Positions 6,901-13,355 of a stretch of 18,185 bases of DNA are shown here, piece after piece (within the stretch, counting starts at the first letter, position 1; each line of letters opens with the position of its first letter). A program made the translations under genes and the position numbers. The notes below the pieces were generated by a model that did no database searches, was not told the origin of the DNA, and worked only from the letters and a program-made list of their open reading frames with translations. The DNA is from PALSA-1004 sp046596405 (GTDB lineage: Bacteria; Pseudomonadota; Gammaproteobacteria; Burkholderiales; SG8-41), in the NCBI GenBank assembly GCA_046596405.1, contig JBKJMN010000029.1:1-18185 (forward strand), given 5' to 3'.

Positions 6901-7641
6901 ATGGCGAAGTTGATCATGAGTTTGGATAGCGCGGTGATTCGGGAGGTTCCGCTCGACAAGGAACGCTTCACCATCGGCCGTAAGGCGCACAACGACATCC
7001 AGATCGACAATCTGGCGGTCAGCGGCGAGCATGCGCTGATCGTGACCATCCTGAACGATTCGTTCCTCGAAGATCTCGGCAGCACGAACGGTACGCTGGT
7101 CAACGGCAACCCCGTGAAGAAGCATATATTGCAAACCAACGATGTCGTCGAGATCGGCAAGTACAAGCTGAAATTCGTGAGCGAAGCGCCGACCGGCGCC
7201 GCGTCGGTCGCCGACTTCGAGAAAACGATGGTGTTGCGCGCGCCGATAGGCAAGATGCCTGGACCGGGCGGCGGTGGTTTCGGCGATACGCAGGTCAGTC
7301 CGTCGGCTACGCAAACGACGACCCAGAGTCAGCCGCCGCCACCGCAGCGCGCGGCCGCGCCGAAGCTAGCCGAGAGACTGGCCGCCGTGCAAATCCTGAC
7401 CGGGCCGTCGGCCGGCAAGGAACTGGAACTCGTCAAGAATCTGACCACGTTGGGCAAACCCGGCGTGCAGGTCGCGGTAATCACGCGCCGGCCCCACGGT
7501 TACTTCATCACGCACGTCGAGGGCGCTAAATTCCCGGTCATCAACGGCAAGGCTCTCGATGCCCAGGCGCATCAACTCAACGACCACGACGTTATCGAAC
7601 TGGCCGGGGTAAAAATGGAGTTCTTTTTCAAGAATGGCTAA
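6901..7641 (+). CDS. Double FHA-domain protein
   Basis: This 246-residue protein is a likely phosphothreonine reader for the kinase and phosphatase encoded just upstream. The first FHA domain (about 1-93) is canonical, with FTIGRKAHNDIQI (Arg27), SGEH (Ser41, His44) and GSTNGT (60-65). A linker holds EKTMVL (Thr109) and a Gly/Thr/Gln/Pro-rich stretch (about 118-152). The second domain (about 160-246) keeps the FHA fold pattern, ending in VINGKAL and DHDVIELAGVKMEFFF. It has lost the usual GR and SxxH residues (TLGKPG, TRRPHGY), so it may not bind phosphothreonine. Start support is AGGGA at 6889-6893. EKTMVL resembles the kinase linker motifs and is a candidate phosphorylation site. Confidence 0.9.
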   Translation: MAKLIMSLDSAVIREVPLDKERFTIGRKAHNDIQIDNLAVSGEHALIVTILNDSFLEDLGSTNGTLVNGNPVKKHILQTNDVVEIGKYKLKFVSEAPTGAASVADFEKTMVLRAPIGKMPGPGGGGFGDTQVSPSATQTTTQSQPPPPQRAAAPKLAERLAAVQILTGPSAGKELELVKNLTTLGKPGVQVAVITRRPHGYFITHVEGAKFPVINGKALDAQAHQLNDHDVIELAGVKMEFFFKNG

Positions 7642-7642
7642 C

Positions 7643-7666
7643 GGTTGCGCCCGCACGGGCGCGACC
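7643..7666 (+). other. Hairpin just after the FHA gene
   Basis: A ten-base stem (GGTTGCGCCC paired with GGGCGCGACC, one G-U wobble, loop GCAC) begins one base after the FHA stop codon. No T-run follows. It could be a weak or Rho-assisted terminator, or an mRNA 3' stabiliser between the kinase operon and the cyclase gene, which has its own promoter candidate. Confidence 0.55.
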
Positions 7667-7788
7667 GGCCAGCCGTACTTCAAGCTCACGTCATAACCGT
7701 GAACCATTTATGCATCGTCCGCCCGCACCGGCGCGGCGACGGAACAGAAAATAGCATTCCGCCTCATGCAGGGGCTTAGTTACGCGCC

Positions 7789-7804
7789 TGGCACAGGTAT
7801 TGCT
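7789..7804 (+). promoter_or_regulatory. Sigma-54 promoter upstream of the adenylate cyclase gene
   Basis: TGGCACAGGTATTGCT matches the sigma-54 -24/-12 consensus TGGCACRN4TTGCW at every defined position, with the GG and GC elements correctly spaced. Transcription would start near 7815, leaving a leader of about 43 bases before the TTG start at 7858. The site lies inside the only sizeable gap (216 bp) among the signalling genes. The activator is not encoded in the window. Confidence 0.75.
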
Positions 7805-7805
7805 G

Positions 7806-7826
7806 CGCTGGACAGCATGACCAGCG
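7806..7826. promoter_or_regulatory. Inverted repeat centred on the predicted cyclase transcription start
   Basis: CGCTGG and CCAGCG are separated by nine bases, with the centre at 7816, next to the start predicted from the sigma-54 element. It could be an operator for a dimeric regulator or a small leader hairpin. With six-base arms, chance is not excluded. Confidence 0.3.
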
Positions 7827-7847
7827 TATCGAGGCGAACGGCGGCAC

Positions 7848-7853
7848 GGGAGG
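7848..7853 (+). promoter_or_regulatory. Ribosome binding site deciding a TTG start
   Basis: GGGAGG ends four bases before TTG at 7858. It selects this non-ATG codon as the start of the cyclase, directly before a Lys-Lys-Asn N-terminus and a hydrophobic segment. The codon is followed by a run of A residues. Confidence 0.75.
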
Positions 7854-7857
7854 CGAT

Positions 7858-10092
7858 TTGAAAAAAAATATCGTTCGCATCGGCCTCGGGTTGGTCCTGC
7901 TGCTCGCGTTTCTCGGTCACGCGGCAAAATATTACCGTCTACCGCTGGTCGACCGCCTGGAGGCGATCGTTTACGACACGCGTCTCGCGTTGACCATGCC
8001 GCGCACGGTCGATCCGCGCATCGTCATACTCGATATCGACGAGAAGAGCCTTGCCGAAAAGGAGAAAGGCGGCGAGGGCCGCTGGCCGTGGCCGCGCGAC
8101 CGGCTTGCCACGCTGCTTGACAAACTGTTCGATCATTATGAAATTGCGATCGTCGGTTTCGACGTGGTGTTCGCCGAACGTGACGAAAGCTCGGGCCTCA
8201 AGGTGCTGCAGCAACTGGCGCAAAAAGAGCTCAAGGACGTCGCCGGTTTTCAGTCGACTCTCAAGCAACTCCAGCCGCAGCTCGATTACGATGAAATATT
8301 CGCCGGCCACATGCAGAACCGCGCGATCGTGCTCGGCTTCACGTTCAACAACAATGACGCTGTCATCGGTCAACTGCCGGCGCCCGTGCTGCCCACCGGG
8401 ACTTTTGCCGGCAAGAATATTGATTTTTTCAGTTTTCCCGGGTACACGGCCAACCTGGCCGGCTTTCAAAAACAGGCGGCCAGCGCCGGGCACTTCAGCA
8501 TTGAACCCGATGACGACGGGATTCTGCGCCGCGTGCCGATGCTGGCTGAATTCAAAGGCGGTTACTATGAGCCGCTGTCGCTGGCAATGGTGCGCATGCT
8601 GCTCGGAACGCCAAGTGTGGTGCCCGGCTACCCGAGCGACAAGGCACTGATCCTGAGCAAGAGCTACTCCGGTCTCGAATGGCTTGAGGTGGGAAAAATC
8701 AAGGTGCCGGTCGACGAACGAGTAACCGCATTGATCCCGTACAGGGGAAAACAAAGAAGTTACAAGTATGTCTCGCTCACCGACGTCCTGAACGAACGCA
8801 CAGACGTGGCGGAACTGAAAGGCAAGATCATGCTGGTTGGCACCACCGCGCCGGGTTTGCTCGACCTGCGCGCGACGCCGGTCGAGTCGGTTTATCCCGG
8901 CGTTGAAGTCCACGCGAACATGATCTCGGGCATGCTCGATCGCAACATCAAGCAGAAGCCGCCGTACGTGATCGGGGCTGAGTTCATCTCGTTATTGATA
9001 GCGGGGCTCGCCATGGCGCTGCTGCTGCCGTTGCTTAATCCGCTTAAGTCGTTGCTCGTCACGCTAGCGGTGCTCATCGGCGTTTTGTTCATCAATCTGC
9101 TCGTGTTCCACGTCGGCAATCTGGTATTGCCGCTGGCGTCAGGACTGATGCTGATTTCGCTGCTGTTTGCGCTCAATATGACGTACGGCTACTTTGTAGA
9201 AACGCGCGGCAAGCGGCAAATCACCGGCCTGTTCGGTCAATACGTGCCGCCCGAGCTCGTCGACGAAATGGCGCGCAACCCCGAGAGTTTCTCGATGGAG
9301 GGCGAATCGCGCGAAATGACCGTGCTCTTTACCGACGTGCGCGGTTTTACGACCATCTCGGAGGGGCTCGACCCCAAGCAGTTGTCGCAGCTGATGAACG
9401 AATTTCTGACGCCGCTGACCGAGGTGATCTACAAACATCGCGGCACCGTCGACAAGTTCATGGGCGACTGCATCATGGCTTTCTGGGGGGCTCCGCTCGC
9501 CGATCCGGCGCATGCGCGCAACGGCATCCTGGCCGGCCTGGAAATGCATGAAATACTGAAGAAACTGAAGCCCGAGTTCCAGTCCCGCGGGTGGCCCGAA
9601 ATCCGCATCGGGGTCGGCCTCAATACCGGCCGCATGAGCGTGGGCAACATGGGGTCCAAGCTGCGCACGGCTTATACCGTGATGGGAGACGCGGTGAATC
9701 TCGCGTCCCGGCTTGAAGGCATCACAAAGGAGTATGGCGCTGATATCATAGTCGGCGAGGGCACCAAGAACGCGGTGCCGGATGTCGTTTTCCGCGAACT
9801 CGACCGCGTGCGGGTGAAGGGCAAGGACGAGGCGGTGGCGATATTCGAGCCGTTTGGAATGCAGGGCAAGGTCGAAAAGGCGCGGCTCGAGGAAATCAAG
9901 CTGTACACGCAATTTTTGCGCCTTTACCGCGCGCAGGACTGGGATCAGGCGGAATTGCAGCTCTTCAATCTGCAGAAGCAGATCCCGGGCAACATGCTCT
10001 ACAGTCAGACATTCGTGGAAAGGATTTCATACTTGCGTGCGAATCCGCCCGGCCAAGGCTGGGATGGTGCATTTACGTTCAAGACGAAATAA
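7858..10092 (+). CDS. CHASE2-domain transmembrane class III adenylate cyclase
   Basis: This 744-residue membrane cyclase makes cAMP from ATP in response to an extracytoplasmic signal. A hydrophobic N-terminus (about 5-21) leads into a CHASE2 domain (about 28-365, with GRWPWPRD as in the kinase of this locus). Three membrane helices follow (about 374-443), then a cytoplasmic cyclase domain (about 480-655). All key residues are present: metal Asp493 (FTDVRGF) and Asp537 (FMGDC), adenine-selecting Lys533 and Asp611 (VMGDAVN), and Asn614 and Arg618 (NLASRLEG). The Lys/Asp pair predicts ATP rather than GTP. A helical tail of about 70 residues follows. The start is TTG with GGGAGG upstream. The phosphodiesterase-like gene begins three bases after the stop. 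Confidence 0.94.
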   Translation: MKKNIVRIGLGLVLLLAFLGHAAKYYRLPLVDRLEAIVYDTRLALTMPRTVDPRIVILDIDEKSLAEKEKGGEGRWPWPRDRLATLLDKLFDHYEIAIVGFDVVFAERDESSGLKVLQQLAQKELKDVAGFQSTLKQLQPQLDYDEIFAGHMQNRAIVLGFTFNNNDAVIGQLPAPVLPTGTFAGKNIDFFSFPGYTANLAGFQKQAASAGHFSIEPDDDGILRRVPMLAEFKGGYYEPLSLAMVRMLLGTPSVVPGYPSDKALILSKSYSGLEWLEVGKIKVPVDERVTALIPYRGKQRSYKYVSLTDVLNERTDVAELKGKIMLVGTTAPGLLDLRATPVESVYPGVEVHANMISGMLDRNIKQKPPYVIGAEFISLLIAGLAMALLLPLLNPLKSLLVTLAVLIGVLFINLLVFHVGNLVLPLASGLMLISLLFALNMTYGYFVETRGKRQITGLFGQYVPPELVDEMARNPESFSMEGESREMTVLFTDVRGFTTISEGLDPKQLSQLMNEFLTPLTEVIYKHRGTVDKFMGDCIMAFWGAPLADPAHARNGILAGLEMHEILKKLKPEFQSRGWPEIRIGVGLNTGRMSVGNMGSKLRTAYTVMGDAVNLASRLEGITKEYGADIIVGEGTKNAVPDVVFRELDRVRVKGKDEAVAIFEPFGMQGKVEKARLEEIKLYTQFLRLYRAQDWDQAELQLFNLQKQIPGNMLYSQTFVERISYLRANPPGQGWDGAFTFKTK

Positions 10093-10095
10093 AAA

Positions 10096-10869
10096 ATGGC
10101 TTCGATGAAACTTCGGATACTCGGCTGCAGCGGCGGCATCGGCGGCGACTTGCGCACCACGTCGATGCTGCTCGATCACGATGTACTGATCGATGCCGGG
10201 ACCGGTGTCGGCGACTTGAGCATCGACGAGCTGGCGCGCATCGATCACGTATTCCTGACCCACTCGCATCTCGACCACGTGACGTCGATCCCGTTCATGG
10301 TCGACTCGGTTGGCTGGATGCGCGACCGGCCGATCACCGTGCATGCCATAGAGCCGACGCTCGAAATCCTGCGCCAGCATTTGTTCAACTGGAAACTGTG
10401 GCCCGACTTCACGCAGATACCCGATGCGCAGAGGCCTTTTCTGCGCTACGAACCGGTCGTACTGGGCAAAACGGTCGAAATCAACGGGCGCAGAATGACG
10501 CCGTTGCCGGCCAATCATGTGGTGCCGGCGGTCGGCTACCGGCTGGATTCGGGACGCGCGAGCCTGGTCTTTACCGGCGACACCACGAGCCACGATCCGC
10601 TGTGGCTGGAAGTCAACAAGATCGAGAATCTGCGCTACCTGATCATTGAAACGGCGTTCTGCAACCGTGAGCGCGAACTCGCGATTGCGTCCAAACACTT
10701 GTGTCCAAGCATGCTCGCGACGGAGCTCGCGAAACTCAAGCGCAAAGCGGACATTTACATCACGCACTTGAAGCCCGGCGAGGTCGAAGTCACGATGCAG
10801 GAAATCCAGGAATGCGCCGGCGGCTTCGCGCCGCGCATGCTGGAGAACAACCAGATTTTCGAATTATGA
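10096..10869 (+). CDS. Metallo-beta-lactamase-fold hydrolase, probable class II cyclic-nucleotide phosphodiesterase
   Basis: This 257-residue soluble protein has the MBL metal site THSHLDH (His56, His58, Asp60, His61), plus His141 (ANHVVP), Asp162 (FTGDTTSHD) and His224 (YITHLKPGE). The HSHLDHVTS stretch resembles the class II cAMP phosphodiesterase signature HxHLDH, and the overall layout fits that family rather than glyoxalase II or RNase Z. It starts three bases after the adenylate cyclase stop, with no visible Shine-Dalgarno, suggesting coupled translation. An alternative start is the ATG at 10105. The context strongly suggests hydrolysis of the cAMP made by its neighbour. Activity on another phosphodiester remains possible. 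Confidence 0.82.
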   Translation: MASMKLRILGCSGGIGGDLRTTSMLLDHDVLIDAGTGVGDLSIDELARIDHVFLTHSHLDHVTSIPFMVDSVGWMRDRPITVHAIEPTLEILRQHLFNWKLWPDFTQIPDAQRPFLRYEPVVLGKTVEINGRRMTPLPANHVVPAVGYRLDSGRASLVFTGDTTSHDPLWLEVNKIENLRYLIIETAFCNRERELAIASKHLCPSMLATELAKLKRKADIYITHLKPGEVEVTMQEIQECAGGFAPRMLENNQIFEL

Positions 10870-10916
10870 GCGCGGAGCCGGTCAGCCGCGCGGCCCCGAA
10901 TTGGTCTCGGTGTGAC

Positions 10917-10938
10917 TACTAGCTGAATACTAGCTGAA
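10917..10938 (+). repeat. Two tandem copies of an 11-bp repeat before the ATPase gene
   Basis: TACTAGCTGAA occurs twice in direct succession. The second copy runs into the AAGGA ribosome binding site (10937-10941) of the ATPase gene. It lies in an 82-bp gap that shows no recognisable promoter. It may be a slippage duplication or a regulatory site. Confidence 0.8.
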
Positions 10939-10951
10939 GGATTAAGCCGCC

Positions 10952-13345
10952 ATGAGTACCGTACTCGAAAACAAGCCGGTTGCGCAGGACAACCTCGCGG
11001 AGAAGCTCAACTTCTCGAAGGCCCTGCAGTCGGTCACCAACCGCATACACGCGACCAGCAATCTCGACGAAATCATGCTGGAGCTGAGCCAGGACATCTG
11101 CGGACTTTTCAACGCCGACCGCCTGACGATTTACCTGGTCAGCGAAGACAAGACCTCCATCGTGTCGAAGGTCAAGACGGGGCTTAATTCGTTCAAGGAT
11201 TTGAAGCTGCCGATTGCCGAGCAAAGCATCGCCGGCTTCGTCGCCGTCCACAAGAAGCTGATCAATATCCGGGACGTATACGACGACAAGGAATTGAAGG
11301 CGTACAGCCCGCAGCTCAATTTCCTGAAGCAGGTCGACCTAAAAACCGGTTATCGGACCAAGCAAATGCTGGTGGCGCCGGTCATCGACGCGCAGAGCAA
11401 GGAGCTTATCGGCGTCATCCAGCTCATCAATTCCAAGAACGGTCAGTCGTTCCCGCTCGTGATGGAGGAGGGGGCGATCCATGTGGCGGAAACCCTCGCC
11501 ATCGCCGCGCGCCAGCGGCAAAAACCGGCGGCCGGAGTCAAGGGAAAGTACGACCATCTGGTATCCAACGCGGTTATTTCCGCCGAGGAACTCGAGCTGG
11601 CGACGCGCTCGGCGCGGCGCAAGAATCTCGACATCGAAACCGTGCTGATCGACGAGTTTCAAGTCAAGTTGAGCGCGATCGGCGAGGCGCTCGCCGCTTA
11701 CTTCGACGTGCCGTACGAGCCGCACAAGGCCGATCGGGTGAAGCCGCTGGACCTGATGAAAAACATGAGCCGTGAATTCGTCGATAGCAGCCTGTGGGTG
11801 CCCGTCGACGAGACGAAGGACGGCATCATGATATTGACGACGGACCCTGAAAAGATCCGCGGTTCGAAAGTCGTCAACAATGTCTATCCGAAAAGCAAAA
11901 TCGTTTACCGCGTATGCTGCGCGCGCGAATTTTCGGCTACGCTCGATTTGTTCTTCGGCGGCAGCGGCGCCTCGGCGGGCGTTGGCAACGTCGACGACGG
12001 CACCGATATTGGTGATTTGCTGTCGGGCCTCGAAGACGGTGAATCGCTGGAGGACGCCAACGAAGATGTCGCATCGGCCGCGTCGGACAACGAGGTCGTC
12101 AAGCTCGTCAACAAGATCATCGTGGATGCATACAAGCAGGGAGCATCCGACATTCATATCGAACCCTACCCTGGCAAAGGCAAAACAGAAGTGCGCTTCC
12201 GCAAGGACGGTTCGCTGATGAATTACATCTCGGTGCCCGCCGCCTATCGCAACGCGATCGCGGCGCGGCTGAAGATCATGTGCGATCTCGATATCTCCGA
12301 GCGGCGCAAGCCGCAGGACGGCAAGATAAAGTTCAAGAAATTCGGCCCGCTCGATATCGAACTGCGCGTAGCGACTATTCCTTCGCAAGGCGGCGTCGAA
12401 GACATCGTCATGCGGATACTCGCGGCCGGCGAGCCGATACCACTCGACAAGCTGGGGTTGTCCAAGTACAACCTCGTCAAATGCAAGGAAGCCATTGAGA
12501 AGCCCTACGGTCTGTTTTTTGTGTGCGGGCCGACCGGTTCCGGCAAGACGACCACGCTGCATTCGGTGCTCGGCTATCTTAATACGCCGGACACGAAGAT
12601 ATGGACGGCGGAAGACCCGGTGGAAATTACGCAGCGCGGCCTGCGCCAGGTGCAGATGAATCCCAAGGCGGGGCTGACATTCGCCATCGCCATGAAGGCA
12701 TTTTTGCGCGCCGATCCGGACATCATCATGGTCGGCGAGATGCGCGACAAGGAAACGGTCGGCACCGGCATTGAAGCATCCCTGACGGGCCACCTGGTGT
12801 TCGCCACACTGCACACCAACTCCGCGCCGGAATCGATTATCCGCCTGCTCGATATGGGCATGGACCCGTTCAACTTCGCCGATGCGCTGCTCGGCATTCT
12901 CGCGCAGCGCCTGGCCAAGCGGCTGTGCGGCAAGTGCAAGAAGCCGTACGTGCCGTCAGCCGAGGAAATGAAGCTGTTTGTTGAAGAGTATTCCGCCGAA
13001 CTGATGAATACCGAATCGTGGAAGAAGGATGCCAAGGGCCAGCGTGAAAAATTGATCCAGGATTGGACCAAGGACTTCGGCAACGAAAAGGGCGAGATCC
13101 AGTTTCACAAGGCGGTCGGCTGCGAGACGTGCGGTGGTGGCGGCTACAAAGGCCGGGTCGGTTTGCATGAGCTTCTGATCGGCACCGACCCCATAAAGAA
13201 ACTCATTCAGGAGCACGCGCGGGTGGCCGAGTTGGTTGCCGTCGCGCTCGACGAGGGCATGCGCACCCTGAAGCAGGACGGCATGGAGAAAGTCCTGCTG
13301 GGGACGACCGATATGGCGTGTGTGCGCGCGGTGTGTATCAAGTAG
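10952..13345 (+). CDS. GAF-MshEN-GspE/PilB-type secretion ATPase
   Basis: This is a 797-residue hexameric-type AAA ATPase of the type II secretion/type IV pilus assembly family with an added sensor. Domains in order are GAF (about 20-190, with VDLKTGYRTKQML), an MshEN/GspE N-terminal domain (about 205-335, ELATRSARRKNLDIETVL...LAAYFDVPYEPH), an acidic linker (about 345-375) and the ATPase (about 378-797). Walker A is GPTGSGKTTT (526-535), Walker B DIIMVGE (590-596), and the His box GHLVFATLHTN is intact. Two CxxC pairs (659/662 and 724/727) form the metal-binding motif, with a 61-residue spacing that is longer than in classical GspE. AAGGA lies ten bases before ATG. No pilin, GspF, GspD or prepilin peptidase gene is near, so its machine lies elsewhere or it acts differently. 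Confidence 0.92.
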   Translation: MSTVLENKPVAQDNLAEKLNFSKALQSVTNRIHATSNLDEIMLELSQDICGLFNADRLTIYLVSEDKTSIVSKVKTGLNSFKDLKLPIAEQSIAGFVAVHKKLINIRDVYDDKELKAYSPQLNFLKQVDLKTGYRTKQMLVAPVIDAQSKELIGVIQLINSKNGQSFPLVMEEGAIHVAETLAIAARQRQKPAAGVKGKYDHLVSNAVISAEELELATRSARRKNLDIETVLIDEFQVKLSAIGEALAAYFDVPYEPHKADRVKPLDLMKNMSREFVDSSLWVPVDETKDGIMILTTDPEKIRGSKVVNNVYPKSKIVYRVCCAREFSATLDLFFGGSGASAGVGNVDDGTDIGDLLSGLEDGESLEDANEDVASAASDNEVVKLVNKIIVDAYKQGASDIHIEPYPGKGKTEVRFRKDGSLMNYISVPAAYRNAIAARLKIMCDLDISERRKPQDGKIKFKKFGPLDIELRVATIPSQGGVEDIVMRILAAGEPIPLDKLGLSKYNLVKCKEAIEKPYGLFFVCGPTGSGKTTTLHSVLGYLNTPDTKIWTAEDPVEITQRGLRQVQMNPKAGLTFAIAMKAFLRADPDIIMVGEMRDKETVGTGIEASLTGHLVFATLHTNSAPESIIRLLDMGMDPFNFADALLGILAQRLAKRLCGKCKKPYVPSAEEMKLFVEEYSAELMNTESWKKDAKGQREKLIQDWTKDFGNEKGEIQFHKAVGCETCGGGGYKGRVGLHELLIGTDPIKKLIQEHARVAELVAVALDEGMRTLKQDGMEKVLLGTTDMACVRAVCIK

Positions 13346-13355
13346 TCCCCGTGCA

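Noticed and set aside
7858..7872. Run of A residues after the cyclase start as a phase-variation tract
   Set aside because: It is short, gives normal Lys-Lys-Asn codons and has no sign of frame disruption. It is too weak a signal alone.
11339..12814. 491-codon antisense frame across the ATPase gene
   Set aside because: The ATPase on the plus strand has complete family motifs. The long antisense frame results from GC-rich third positions and has no recognisable domain.
13320..13355. Upstream GTG start for the HD-GYP gene
   Set aside because: It would overlap the ATPase gene and add a Cys/Arg-rich stretch (MCARCVSSSPRA) unlike a normal N-terminus. ATG 13356 follows the ATPase stop closely.
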